A stretch of DNA of 34,130 nt from Bacteroidota bacterium (GCA_021823405.1 JAKAOA010000014.1:1-34130), one strand, 5' to 3'; positions 15,630 to 24,722 are shown, counted from the stretch's first letter. The notes: generated by a model from the letters alone, not told the origin. Translations and numbers: made by a program.

Positions 15630-15656
15630 TTTGTTTTGCGGGCTGGCTTAGTGGGT
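15605..15656. repeat. Strong hairpin at the end of the RHS fragment
   Basis: The 5' arm (15605-15624, ACCCGCTAAGCTCAGCCCGC) pairs with the 3' arm (15638-15656, GCGGGCTGGCTTAGTGGGT) with one G-T pair and one bulge, around a 13-nt loop. It is much longer than a normal terminator and looks like a REP-type palindromic element inserted in the RHS remnant. Confidence 0.6.
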
Positions 15657-15680
15657 TAGTAAAAAGTAAGCTGTGCTTAT

Positions 15681-15688
15681 TATATTTG
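15681..15688 (+). promoter_or_regulatory. -7-like promoter element ahead of a micro-ORF
   Basis: TATATTTG matches TAnnTTTG and lies 4 bases before the ATG of a decayed 20-codon ORF at 15693. Confidence 0.35.
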
Positions 15689-15692
15689 CAAT

Positions 15693-15755
15693 ATGAAAAC
15701 TATTTTTAAGTATAACTTAAAGGACTATTTACCCACTAAGGCAATTCCTGCCTGA
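15693..15755 (+). pseudogene. 20-codon micro-ORF, probably the broken start of a gene
   Basis: MKTIFKYNLKDYLPTKAIPA runs to a TGA at 15753 that is supplied by a hairpin element (15747-15770). After that hairpin another frame reads TNAGELTLVINSTG before a stop at the edge of the 225-bp repeat. This is consistent with a gene start disrupted by two repeat insertions. I cannot identify the parent gene. Confidence 0.25.
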
Positions 15756-15770
15756 ACTGTAGCAGGCGGG
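15747..15770. repeat. Short palindromic element
   Basis: CCTGCCTG (15747-15754) pairs with CAGGCGGG (15763-15770) apart from one G-T pair, around the loop AACTGTAG. It resembles dispersed palindromic units of Bacteroidota genomes and introduces the stop in the micro-ORF. Confidence 0.45.
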
Positions 15771-15811
15771 CACAAAACAAATGCAGGTGAATTGACCTTA
15801 GTAATTAATTC

Positions 15812-16036
15812 AACGGGTTGACACGGGTTAACAGATTTTGGGCTGTTTTAAATTAAATAATCTTGATAATCAACATATTATGATTTTTAGAGGGCAAAAA
15901 AGTGTTAACCCGTTCAGTTCAATAGTTGCTGGAGGTTATTTATACAGGTTCAATTCATACAGAATACCTCTGCCGGGAACAACAAGAGCGGCAGATTTGG
16001 ACACTTTTTACCGTGAACCTGTGCAAAAGTGTCCAA
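15812..16036 (+). repeat. 225-bp dispersed repeat, copy A
   Basis: This block matches the reverse complement of 33764-33988 over exactly 225 bp without gaps; by eye there are about 19 mismatches (about 92% identity). It starts with two near-identical decamers (ACGGGTTGAC and ACGGGTTAAC). It holds an 11-bp inverted repeat, ACGGGTTAACA (15823-15833) with TGTTAACCCGT (15903-15913). It ends with a perfect 12-bp inverted repeat, TTGGACACTTTT (15997-16008) with AAAAGTGTCCAA (16025-16036). A frame open from a TTG at 15838 exists in both copies, but most differences change the amino acid, so it is treated as a DNA or RNA element and not a protein gene. Confidence 0.85.
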
Positions 16037-16173
16037 TTCTTAAAACATATATTTTAGCAGGGGCTAATGATTTTAACGGAAGTAACATTTAGCGGTTATC
16101 CCGTATTGGAATAAACCATAGCTGATTAGGATTTATTAGAGGGAAAAATACGCGGCTATAATTCTTATTCACG
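16037..16173. other. Spacer between repeat copy A and the hemN promoter
   Basis: No coding frame, RNA gene or strong inverted repeat was seen here. It forms the right edge of the decayed island. Confidence 0.5.
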
Positions 16174-16181
16174 TAACTTTG
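16174..16181 (+). promoter_or_regulatory. -7 promoter element for hemN
   Basis: TAACTTTG matches the Bacteroidota consensus and leaves a leader of about 95 nt to the hemN ATG. Confidence 0.55.
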
Positions 16182-16282
16182 CAAGATATTCTGCGCATAA
16201 TACTAAATAATACAAAGCAATCTTTCAATTAATAACCTTTGATTTGTATTGATTTGATGACGCCATTAATATATATCAGGAA

Positions 16283-17647
16283 ATGGAAACGATAAAAGAG
16301 CAATTTACAGAGGAACTAATCCGTAAATATAACGTGCAGGTACCGCGTTATACAAGTTATCCCTCATTGCCCCACTGGCATAATATGCCATCGGCTGATG
16401 ACTATGCCAATATCCTGAATGCACGGATTAATGAATCGAAAGAGGGAATCAGCATCTATGTTCATCTGCCCTATTGCGAAAGCTTATGTACATATTGCGG
16501 ATGCAATACAAGAATTACAGTAAATCATCAGGTGGAAGAACCCTATATACATACATTAATTAATGAATGGAATCTTTACCGGCGCACGCTTCAAAAAACG
16601 CCATTAATAAAAGAAATTCATCTTGGCGGAGGCACTCCTACTTTTTTCAGCCCTGAAAACCTCGTAAACCTTATCATCAAACTTCTGGCAAATACTGACA
16701 TCGCTCCGGAACCGGAATTTGGCTTGGAAGCACACCCGGGCGTTACAACGCTAAAACATCTTAAACTATTGGCAGAGCTGGGTTTTACAAGAATAAGTTT
16801 CGGCATACAGGATTTCAACCAGATAATTCTTAAAGCCATAAACAGGCATCAGAAACCCGAACAGATTGAGCAAATAACACACGATGCCCGGTCACTCGGA
16901 TTTAATTCGGTTAATTACGACTTCGTATATGGATTGCCATTTCAATCAAAAAAGGATATTATTAAAAACGCAGAATATATAAAGACCCTTAAACCCGACC
17001 GCATTGCATTTTACAGCTATGCCCATGTGCCGTGGAAAAAACAAGGACAAAGGCATTTTACAGAGAAAGACCTGCCATCCTCCAATGAAAAACTCGAGCT
17101 TTATGAGACCGGACGAGAATTGTTCCTTCAAATGGGTTACAAGGAAATTGGCATGGACCATTTTGCTTTCCCGGAGGATGCGCTTTACAAGGCGCTTGTA
17201 AACAAAACGCTTTCCAGAAATTTTATGGGCTATGTACCCAGAAAACCGGGTGTATTAATTGGTCTTGGCTGCTCGGCTATCAGCGATACCGGTAACTGCT
17301 ATATGCAAAATAAACCCGTAGTGGAAGATTATATGAAGGACATAAATGAAGGTAATTGGGCTTACGTGAAAGGTCATCTTCTTTCCGAAAATGAATTGAT
17401 AACAAAGAACCATGTAACCAATCTGATGTGTTTCTTCGAGACAAGTTGGAATACAGCGGAGGATACCTTCTTTAAAAACCTTGCTAACGATTTTGCACAG
17501 TTATCTAAAGAGGGACTGATTAAATGCGAGCCAAACAAAATCAAGGTCACCCACCTCGGAAAACATTTTATAAGAAATATTTGTGCACTGATTGACCCGC
17601 TCATTGATAAAGAAATATCACAAAACCGCTTCAGCAAAGCCATTTAA
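16283..17647 (+). CDS. hemN: Oxygen-independent coproporphyrinogen III dehydrogenase
   Basis: A 454-residue radical-SAM enzyme that oxidatively decarboxylates coproporphyrinogen III to protoporphyrinogen IX without oxygen, in the cytoplasm. The motif Y64-C65-x3-C69-x2-C72-x-C74 supplies the [4Fe-4S] cysteines plus the fourth Cys typical of genuine HemN. The N-terminal VPRYTSYPS (20-28) and HLGGGTPTFF (about 113-122) are also HemN-specific. The length matches HemN and is longer than the HemW/HutW paralogues. The ATG is preceded by AGGAA. It is the first intact gene after the accessory island and may be co-transcribed with the ABC exporter 76 bp downstream. Confidence 0.93.
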   Translation: METIKEQFTEELIRKYNVQVPRYTSYPSLPHWHNMPSADDYANILNARINESKEGISIYVHLPYCESLCTYCGCNTRITVNHQVEEPYIHTLINEWNLYRRTLQKTPLIKEIHLGGGTPTFFSPENLVNLIIKLLANTDIAPEPEFGLEAHPGVTTLKHLKLLAELGFTRISFGIQDFNQIILKAINRHQKPEQIEQITHDARSLGFNSVNYDFVYGLPFQSKKDIIKNAEYIKTLKPDRIAFYSYAHVPWKKQGQRHFTEKDLPSSNEKLELYETGRELFLQMGYKEIGMDHFAFPEDALYKALVNKTLSRNFMGYVPRKPGVLIGLGCSAISDTGNCYMQNKPVVEDYMKDINEGNWAYVKGHLLSENELITKNHVTNLMCFFETSWNTAEDTFFKNLANDFAQLSKEGLIKCEPNKIKVTHLGKHFIRNICALIDPLIDKEISQNRFSKAI

Positions 17648-17723
17648 TTCCCTACCCGCCGTCTATTTAATCAAATCTATAAGTATAACAGATGATTAGA
17701 GTTACCCTTTTAAAATCAGGAAG

Positions 17724-19490
17724 ATGAGCGAGGCAACCGGTAAAGTATTTGACGTTAAGTCATTCAGACGTACCCTTGCTTTTGTGCGCCCATATAAAAC
17801 GATTGGAATTCTCTCCTTAGTTCTTACCGTTTTACTTTCTGCATTAGCGCCGGTTCAGCCGAAATTAATCAAATTTACCCTTGATAACGACTTGGTAATG
17901 GGGCGCACCCGGCAACTCCTTTATATGATTATCCTACTGCTTGCCTTTCTGTTGTTACGCGGAGTTATTCAATTCCTGAATACGTATTATACAAATCTTC
18001 TTGGTCAAAACATTATTAAGGATATGCGTATAAATTTATACAGGCACATTATTGACCTGCGGCTTCAATTTTATGACCAGACGCCGATAGGTACGCTATG
18101 TACTCGCGTAATATCAGATATAGAGACCATTGCAGACATGTTCTCTGAAGGTCTTATCGTTATGTTCAATCAATTGTTAACCATAATTGTGATCATCATT
18201 ATCATGTTCATGGATGATGTTTGGATGACTTTATTGAGTTTAAGCGTTTTTCCACTTTTGCTCTTCGCCACCTATCTATTTCAAAAAGCCACACAAGTTT
18301 CATTTCAAGAAGTGCGTACGCAGGTTGCCAGGTTAAACGCCTTTGTTCAGGAGCATATTACAGGGATGAGCGTGGTACAGATTTTTAACAGGGAAGAGGC
18401 AGAATTTGAAAAATTTAAACAGATAAATAATGCCCATAAAATAGCGAACATTAAAGCCATTTGGTACTACTCCATTTTTTTCCCTGTAGTCGACCTCCTT
18501 TCTGCCATGGCGATAGCCGCCATAGTTTGGAAGGGAGGGGAAGGTATTCTTTTTCATACCGAATCTTTCGGCACAGTAGTTGAGTTTACCATTTATATAG
18601 GAATACTATTTGTACCCATAAGACAACTCGCCGACAAATTCAATACTTTACAAATGGGAGTAGTAGCAGGGCAACGAATATTTAAAGTATTTGACAATGA
18701 GTCATTTATAGAGGACAATGGGACTATTCATATAGAGAAAACAGATGGGAATCTAATTTTCAAGAACGTTTGGTTTGCCTACAGCGATGAAAACTGGGCG
18801 TTAAGAAATGTTTCCTTCAAAGTGGATCCGGGACAGACGCTTGCAATAGTCGGCGCAACCGGCGCAGGTAAATCATCCATTATTAATATCCTTGGTCGCT
18901 ATTATGAATTTCAGAAGGGTTCAATTTTATTGGATGGGATTGACATTAAGGATATCAAAATAGAAACCATGCGCAGAAATATTGCTATCGTTTTACAAGA
19001 TGTATTTCTATTTTCAGATTCGATAGCCAATAACATTGCATTATACAATAACAACATTACACAAGACCAGATTGAGGCGGCAGCCGAGGCAATCGGCGCA
19101 AATGAATTCATAAAAAACCTACCCGGCGGGTATAACTATAACGTACGGGAACGCGGCGCTATGCTGTCGGCAGGGCAACGCCAGTTGGTAGCGTTTATCC
19201 GGGCTTACGTGCAGAATCCGGGTGTTCTTATACTGGATGAGGCAACGTCTTCTATCGATACGGAATCGGAAAAACTCATTCAGGCAGCTATTGAAAAGCT
19301 TACTGAACACAGAACGTCTATCATAATTGCGCACCGTCTTGCTACCATACAACGGGCAAATAAGATTCTTGTATTAGACCACGGTGAAGTAGTTGAAGAA
19401 GGAACGCACCGCGAATTACTTGCGAGAAACGGGTTTTATAAAAAATTATATGAGATACAATTTGAAAAGGGAGAAAGAACGATAATTTAA
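17724..19490 (+). CDS. ABC exporter (fused membrane and ATPase domains)
   Basis: A 588-residue half-transporter of the MsbA/MdlB type, which works as a dimer in the inner membrane. Hydrophobic segments lie at about 28-46, 65-85, 146-163, 166-186, 247-270 and 280-300. The ATPase domain has Walker A GATGAGKSS (377-385), a Q-loop (LQDVF), the signature LSAGQ (481-485, with Ala for the first Gly), Walker B VLILDEATS (501-509) and the H-loop AHR. The substrate (lipid, peptide or drug) cannot be inferred. AGGAAG lies just before the ATG. Its stop codon overlaps that of the convergent HD gene. Confidence 0.9.
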   Translation: MSEATGKVFDVKSFRRTLAFVRPYKTIGILSLVLTVLLSALAPVQPKLIKFTLDNDLVMGRTRQLLYMIILLLAFLLLRGVIQFLNTYYTNLLGQNIIKDMRINLYRHIIDLRLQFYDQTPIGTLCTRVISDIETIADMFSEGLIVMFNQLLTIIVIIIIMFMDDVWMTLLSLSVFPLLLFATYLFQKATQVSFQEVRTQVARLNAFVQEHITGMSVVQIFNREEAEFEKFKQINNAHKIANIKAIWYYSIFFPVVDLLSAMAIAAIVWKGGEGILFHTESFGTVVEFTIYIGILFVPIRQLADKFNTLQMGVVAGQRIFKVFDNESFIEDNGTIHIEKTDGNLIFKNVWFAYSDENWALRNVSFKVDPGQTLAIVGATGAGKSSIINILGRYYEFQKGSILLDGIDIKDIKIETMRRNIAIVLQDVFLFSDSIANNIALYNNNITQDQIEAAAEAIGANEFIKNLPGGYNYNVRERGAMLSAGQRQLVAFIRAYVQNPGVLILDEATSSIDTESEKLIQAAIEKLTEHRTSIIIAHRLATIQRANKILVLDHGEVVEEGTHRELLARNGFYKKLYEIQFEKGERTII

Positions 19491-20710
19491 AGATCCTTAG
19501 GATAACAGAAAAAATGCTTTGTGGTGCTTTTATCCAGAACTGATGCATTTAAGTGGTCAGAAGCTTTAGTAATATCTATCAGTTTACCCTCCGGATAAAG
19601 CATATTTATTCTCAACCTCTGCCTGTTATAAATATCATTTATTACATCGCCTTCAAAGGCAAAATAATCCAGTTCCGTTGGGGATAGTTTATATTTTTCA
19701 GCGGTAATAGCTCTAATCTCGCCAATAAATTTTTTATCAATGGGTTCATTCTGTAATTTAATTTTATAAAGTTTCCGGTTAATAAGCCATTTACAAAGAG
19801 TGGATAATATTAAATCCCTGTGGTTTGTCCAAACCTTGATAGAAGCTAAAATATCACTATCATCCAGTTCTGCAAAAGTATTTAAGAGTTCTGGATTATC
19901 CTTAAAGTCCTTCTTTGAAAAATTATTATACATGAAAGTCCTTAAAGCCGGTGTGCAGAAAAGCTCGTCGCCAATAGCTGCAAGTTCTTTCGCCCTTTTC
20001 ATAATATTCACCTGTAATTCCATAGCCGATAATACCGTTTTATGAAGATACACCTGCCAGTACATTAGTCGGCGGGCAATAATAAATTTCTCAATGGAAT
20101 AAATACCTTTGGCTTCTACTGCCAGTTGCCCTTTGAAAACGGTTAGCATGCTTATAATTCTATCATATCCTACAACACCTTCCGATACCCCCGTAAAAAA
20201 TGTATCTCGGGTGAGATAGTCCAAACGGTCAACATCAAGCTGGCTTGAAACAAGCTGATGCAGAAACTTTTTCTTATATTGGTCATTAAAGATCTTTATG
20301 GCAAGGTTCAGTTTTCCCCCAAACCTTCCGTTCAGCTTTTCCATTAACATTTCAGAAATATCCTCATGGCTAATATGATGAACTATACTATGCTCAAGGG
20401 TATGGGAGAAAGGACCATGCCCTATATCATGGAGCAGGATTGCTATTTTAGCGCTTTCTTCCTCTTCATCTGTTATCTCTATGTCCTTTGCTTTAAGCAC
20501 CTCAATGGCTTTTCCCATGAGGTGCATGGCACCTAAAGTATGATGAAAACGAGTATGTGTTGCACCCGGATAAACCAGATAGGTGATTCCCAGTTGCTGT
20601 ATCCTTCTCATTCTTTGAAACCATGGATGTTCTATCAACTGGAAAAGAATTCCATCGGGTATGGTTATAAAGCCATATATAGGGTCATTCACTATTTTCT
20701 TTTTAGTCAT
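19487..20710 (-). CDS. HD-domain phosphohydrolase (dGTPase-like)
   Basis: A 407-residue protein from the ATG at 20710; an upstream in-frame TTG at 20749 is rejected because MTKKKIVNDPIYGFI is the usual family start and a hairpin lies between the two. The metal-binding pattern is H52-x3-H56 in THTRFHHTLG, H94-D95 in LLHDIGHGPFSH and D in LDVDRLDYLTRD (about 175). This is the dNTPase/SAMHD1-like branch of HD hydrolases, which remove triphosphate from dNTPs or act on related nucleotides. Its position directly downstream of nrdJ would fit a role in dNTP pool balance, but that is inference. The 3' end overlaps the ABC gene by 4 bp (convergent). Confidence 0.88.
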   Translation of the reverse strand: MTKKKIVNDPIYGFITIPDGILFQLIEHPWFQRMRRIQQLGITYLVYPGATHTRFHHTLGAMHLMGKAIEVLKAKDIEITDEEEESAKIAILLHDIGHGPFSHTLEHSIVHHISHEDISEMLMEKLNGRFGGKLNLAIKIFNDQYKKKFLHQLVSSQLDVDRLDYLTRDTFFTGVSEGVVGYDRIISMLTVFKGQLAVEAKGIYSIEKFIIARRLMYWQVYLHKTVLSAMELQVNIMKRAKELAAIGDELFCTPALRTFMYNNFSKKDFKDNPELLNTFAELDDSDILASIKVWTNHRDLILSTLCKWLINRKLYKIKLQNEPIDKKFIGEIRAITAEKYKLSPTELDYFAFEGDVINDIYNRQRLRINMLYPEGKLIDITKASDHLNASVLDKSTTKHFFCYPKDL

Positions 20711-20719
20711 AAACAGAAT

Positions 20720-20741
20720 GGGGCGAAAGATTTTTCGCCCC
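20720..20741. terminator. Perfect 9-bp GC-rich hairpin between nrdJ and the HD gene
   Basis: GGGGCGAAA (20720-20728) and TTTCGCCCC (20733-20741) form a perfect stem with the loop GATT. It lies 25 bp after the nrdJ stop and just before the HD-gene ATG on the minus strand. No U-run follows, so it may be a weak terminator, an attenuator or an mRNA stabiliser. Confidence 0.55.
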
Positions 20742-20765
20742 TGATTCAAGTGACACTTCGAATAC

Positions 20766-23315
20766 TCATCCGCATTTTGTATGTCCGCAATTTTTACATT
20801 TCAGACACCCTTCTTCATATATTAGCCCATCCTCGTCTCCGCAATTAGGGCATCTCCTGTCTCTTGCTTTGGTGCCATTGGGTATATATTTCTTTAGCGC
20901 CCTTTCTACTCCGGCTTTCCATGTATTAATGGAATCATCGTACAGGTTCAGATTTGCAATAAGATCCACAACACTAGGTAAGGGCATGCCATGACGTAAT
21001 ACGCCGGAGATAAGTTTAGCATAATTCCAAAATTCTTTATCGAAACTGCGTGATAATCCTTCAATAGTAATGCTGTATCCGTCCTTATCTTTAAACCTAA
21101 AGTCATAGCGTTTCTTTCCTTCCTCATTTTTACTTTTGATTACCCAACCTTTTTGAACCCAAACTGGTAAATTAAATACGTCTTCTGCTTTACCTGTAAA
21201 TACTTCGTAGGGACGGTTATTTAATAGTCCCACTACTGCAATCCATTTTTCATTACCATTATTGAATCGGATTACATCGGCTTCAAGTTCTCGCGGTCGT
21301 TTGGGCGCATGCGTTTCTGAAAACTGACTTTTCTTTGCATTATCATCGGTTGATACAAGTACTCCGCTCCTCGAACCATCGCGATACACTGTTATACCCT
21401 TCAAACCTTGTTTCCACGCCTCAACATAAATTCCGCCAACTTTTTCAACCGGAACATTGTGAGGCAGGTTAATGGTTGAACTTATTGAGTGGGTGGTATA
21501 TTTTTGCACCAATGCTTGCAATTCTACACGTTTTATCCAGTCAATTTCGGGAGCGGTTGATCCTTGATAAGGGCTCTTTGTTACATCAGTGCTACCTGTA
21601 GCATCCATCCAAATCTTCAGTTTAGGATGATATACTATAAATTCCTGCCATGCATCCCCCATTTTGTCAACAAAATCAACTTTGGCGTTCTTGTCATTTG
21701 GGTTTATTTTCCTTCTTCTTTTGTAGGTAAGCATATAAACCGGTTCAATTCCGGAAGATGTCTGTGCTAAAATACTTAAAGAGCCAGTTGGAGCTACCGT
21801 ACTGATTGAGATATTTCGGCGTCCAAGTTTCATCATTCTTGCATATACCTCCGGTAATTCCTTTTGCAGCATCTGAACGAACTCCGACGTATTCTCTATA
21901 GCAGGGTCGAATGCCTCAAACGCACCGCGCTCAACAGCAAGGTCGATAGAACTCGTAAATTCAGCTTCACACTTCGTTTTCATTATCCTTTCCACTTCAG
22001 CCATTGTCTCGTTAGAATCGAATTTCATGCCTAGCGCAGCAAGGGTATCACCCAGTGCGGTAAATCCAAGACCTGTTCTTCTGCCCTTCTTTCCGGCCTC
22101 ATACAGTAACTTCCATGTTTTAATCTCTACTTCCTTTATTTCTCCCGGCTCTTTATCGCTCTCTATCTTATTTAATATTTTCTCAATAGCCTCTAACTCA
22201 AGGTCAACCAGATCATCCATCAGGCGTTGTGATTCATAAGTAATGTCAAAAAACTTTTTATAATTGAATCTTGCAGCATCAGTAAATGGCTTATCAACAA
22301 AACTATAAAGATTGATAGCTATCAGACGGCAACTATCGCCTCCCTGCATGGCAATTTCGGAACATGGGTTTGTAGAAACATTTTTAAATCCGGGATATAC
22401 TGACGAAGTTGAATATTTATGCTGCCGGTCCCAGAAAATTAAACCCGGTTCCGCAGTGTTATGAGCGCAGGTTATAATCGTATTCCATAGTTCGCGAGCC
22501 CTTACAGTTTTTTGCACCGAAGGATGTTCTGCTTCTATTGGCCACCTGTGGGTATATTCTGTGTCCTCCACTACTGCTTGCATAAATTCATCAGAAAGGC
22601 GTACCGAGATGTTGGCGCCTGTAACTTTAGACAGGTTTTGTTTTATCGTAACAAAATTTTCCACGTCGGGATGAGCTATATCAATAGTTATCATCAGGGC
22701 TCCACGTCTGCCATTTTGTGCTACTTCACGTGTTGTGTTTGAAAATCGCTCCATGAATGAAACCGCTCCTGTTGTAGATCCGGCTGCATTATTAACCCCT
22801 ATGCCTGACGGGCGCAACGATGAAATATCTATTCCTACGCCGCAACGTCTTTTAAAAAGTTGTGCCAGTTGTTGGTCAGTGTACATTATACCTCCGTAAG
22901 AGTCGTATATTTCCGGCAACACAACACAGTTGGAAAGTGATGCGGTAACGTATTTATTACCAAGACCGAACATTACGCTTCCCTGCGGTATTACATATTT
23001 AAAATCTTTAAATAATTCAAAGATTTTTTCCTCGTTCAAAAGTTGTCGTTTTTGCCCGTATTCCGACAAGAAGGCGAAATTGCCGTTCATGCTGGATTTT
23101 TCGAGATACTCTTTCTCCTTACGGGCAAATTCGCGTGCCATACGCCGATGCATGTCATCAGGTGTTTTCTCTTCAAGGTTCCCGTTGCGGTCACGCAGGG
23201 CATATTTATTCATCCATGTAGACGCAGCCAATTCATCGCCTCCGAAATATTTTATCGATAATTCCTTTACCTCTTCATAAGGTAATACATTTTTTGCAGT
23301 GCTTTCCTTTATCAT
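20766..23315 (-). CDS. nrdJ: Adenosylcobalamin-dependent (class II) ribonucleotide reductase
   Basis: An 849-residue class II reductase that makes deoxyribonucleotides using adenosylcobalamin and so needs no oxygen. Core features are SLSNCVVLP (C130), NNAAGSTTGAVSFMERF (about 175-191), the active-site N316-P-C318-S-E320 and C329 in GGDSCRL, the redox partner of C130. PTGSLSILAQTSSGIEP (about 515-531) is the loop of the phosphate site. The C-terminus carries a zinc-ribbon-like tail with CPNCG, CLKCKNCG and a final CG, typical of NrdJ. A TATTTTTG promoter element lies 53 bp upstream; the leader is too short for a cobalamin riboswitch. No nrdR or nrdD is in the window. Confidence 0.95.
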   Translation of the reverse strand: MIKESTAKNVLPYEEVKELSIKYFGGDELAASTWMNKYALRDRNGNLEEKTPDDMHRRMAREFARKEKEYLEKSSMNGNFAFLSEYGQKRQLLNEEKIFELFKDFKYVIPQGSVMFGLGNKYVTASLSNCVVLPEIYDSYGGIMYTDQQLAQLFKRRCGVGIDISSLRPSGIGVNNAAGSTTGAVSFMERFSNTTREVAQNGRRGALMITIDIAHPDVENFVTIKQNLSKVTGANISVRLSDEFMQAVVEDTEYTHRWPIEAEHPSVQKTVRARELWNTIITCAHNTAEPGLIFWDRQHKYSTSSVYPGFKNVSTNPCSEIAMQGGDSCRLIAINLYSFVDKPFTDAARFNYKKFFDITYESQRLMDDLVDLELEAIEKILNKIESDKEPGEIKEVEIKTWKLLYEAGKKGRRTGLGFTALGDTLAALGMKFDSNETMAEVERIMKTKCEAEFTSSIDLAVERGAFEAFDPAIENTSEFVQMLQKELPEVYARMMKLGRRNISISTVAPTGSLSILAQTSSGIEPVYMLTYKRRRKINPNDKNAKVDFVDKMGDAWQEFIVYHPKLKIWMDATGSTDVTKSPYQGSTAPEIDWIKRVELQALVQKYTTHSISSTINLPHNVPVEKVGGIYVEAWKQGLKGITVYRDGSRSGVLVSTDDNAKKSQFSETHAPKRPRELEADVIRFNNGNEKWIAVVGLLNNRPYEVFTGKAEDVFNLPVWVQKGWVIKSKNEEGKKRYDFRFKDKDGYSITIEGLSRSFDKEFWNYAKLISGVLRHGMPLPSVVDLIANLNLYDDSINTWKAGVERALKKYIPNGTKARDRRCPNCGDEDGLIYEEGCLKCKNCGHTKCG

Positions 23316-23367
23316 AGAGCAAATGGTTAAAAAAAGTAAATAGGTAATATTTTTTTGAAAGTAATTG

Positions 23368-23375
23368 CAAAAATA
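23368..23375 (-). promoter_or_regulatory. -7 promoter element for nrdJ
   Basis: The minus strand reads TATTTTTG, matching TAnnTTTG, and ends 52 bases before the nrdJ ATG. Confidence 0.5.
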
Positions 23376-23501
23376 TGTATGGGAGTTTTTTCAGAACGTT
23401 ATGCTCATCCATAGTTTTTAACATCTTTATTAACAAATACTTAAAAATCCTTTTGTATTGCGACTTTTAAGAGATATTAACATTTATTTTTTTATTAACA
23501 A

Positions 23502-24722
23502 TTACTGATTGTTAGCAATGAGCAACTCAAGACTCTTATAGGGAATTTTAAAGGTTTCGCCCAGATATTTGTTTGTTAATATCCCTCTATAGATATATAC
23601 ACCATTCCGGATTTTTATGTCCTTTTTAAGCAATTTATCGAGCCCGCCTTCCTCACCGATTTTCAGAAGTGAAGGAGCAAAAATACTGCTAAGGGCATAT
23701 GAAGCGGTTCTCGACACTCGTGATGCAATGTTGGAAACGCAATAATGGATAACGCCGTGCTTTCGGAAAACTGGCTCTGCATGGTTAGTTACCCTTGATG
23801 TCTCAAAACAACCACCTTGATCAATGCTAACATCTACTATTACTGAACCGGCTTTCATATCGCTTACCATCTGTTCCGTAACTACGCAAGGGGATCTGCC
23901 TTCACTTGCCCGCAGCGCTCCTATAGCTACATCTGCAGTTTTTAAATGTTGCGCCAATACTCTAGGACGTATGGTCGAAGTAAAAACTCGTGCTCCAATC
24001 ATGGTCTGCAAACGGCGGAGTCGGTATAAGGAGTTGTCAAAAACCTTTACAATTGCTCCCCTTCCCAGCGCCGCACGTGCTGCAAATTCTCCCACAGTTC
24101 CTGCCCCGAGAATAACAACTTCAGTGGGTGCAATGCCGGAAACCCCTCCCATAATAAGTCCCGGTCCGTTGTGCACATTGCTCAAATATTCTTCTGCTAT
24201 TGAGATTGATGTACCGCCAACGATTTCGCTCATAGAGCGTATCACTGAATAGATTCCGGCTTCGTCCCTTATCCAGTCATACGCAATGGCATTTAATTTT
24301 TTCTGCATCAGATGTTTTAAAAAGTCCTTAGGTTGTACAGGTAATTGCAATGCTGAAATCAAGGTTTGTCCTGGATGCATCAAATCGGTTTCCTGTGGTA
24401 AAGGAGGAGCTACTTTCAAAATAATATCTGTTTTATAAACATCGCTTGCGGAATAAACCACTTGGGCGCCTGCTTCCCCATAATCTATATCTTCGAAATG
24501 AGCGTTTTTACCGGCACCGGTTTCAACAATAATTTTATGTCCGTTATTCACGAGTAACGCAACGTCGTCGGGAACAAGCGCAATACGATTTTCTTGAAAT
24601 GATATTTCGCGAGGGAGACCGATATTAAGAGAACCCGATTTTTTACCCACTTCGAGCATCTCTTCCTGTGGCGAAAATGCTTCCATTGACAACGACCTCA
24701 TTAACTCCTTTGATGTTTTCAT
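23502..24722 (-). CDS. ald: Alanine dehydrogenase
   Basis: A 406-residue NAD-dependent alanine dehydrogenase that interconverts L-alanine with pyruvate and ammonia. IGLPREISFQENRIALVP (34-51) holds the substrate Arg; the alternating region DIILKVAPP (99-107) follows. The dinucleotide motif is GAGTVGEFAARAA (206-218), and DVSIDQGGCFETS (about 288-300) is family-typical. The N-terminal extension of about 30 residues (to LEVGKKSGS) is usual in Bacteroidota members. Its ATG overlaps the tsaE stop (ATGA), so the two are translationally coupled in a porX-tsaE-ald series. Confidence 0.93.
   Translation of the reverse strand: MKTSKELMRSLSMEAFSPQEEMLEVGKKSGSLNIGLPREISFQENRIALVPDDVALLVNNGHKIIVETGAGKNAHFEDIDYGEAGAQVVYSASDVYKTDIILKVAPPLPQETDLMHPGQTLISALQLPVQPKDFLKHLMQKKLNAIAYDWIRDEAGIYSVIRSMSEIVGGTSISIAEEYLSNVHNGPGLIMGGVSGIAPTEVVILGAGTVGEFAARAALGRGAIVKVFDNSLYRLRRLQTMIGARVFTSTIRPRVLAQHLKTADVAIGALRASEGRSPCVVTEQMVSDMKAGSVIVDVSIDQGGCFETSRVTNHAEPVFRKHGVIHYCVSNIASRVSRTASYALSSIFAPSLLKIGEEGGLDKLLKKDIKIRNGVYIYRGILTNKYLGETFKIPYKSLELLIANNQ

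Noticed and set aside
15812-16036. Integron attC-like site suggested by GTTAAC motifs in the 225-bp repeat
   Set aside because: The arms lack the spaced simple sites and extra-helical bases of attC, and no integron integrase or cassette array is present.
15838-16092. 84-codon ORF inside repeat copy A, with a similar 96-codon ORF in copy B (33672-33962)
   Set aside because: Both start with TTG, have no domain, and most differences between copies change residues; the shared frame follows from the DNA repeat.
23316-23367. Possible cobalamin riboswitch upstream of the B12-dependent nrdJ
   Set aside because: The promoter element leaves a leader of only about 50 nt, far too short for a B12 aptamer, and no B12-box is seen.
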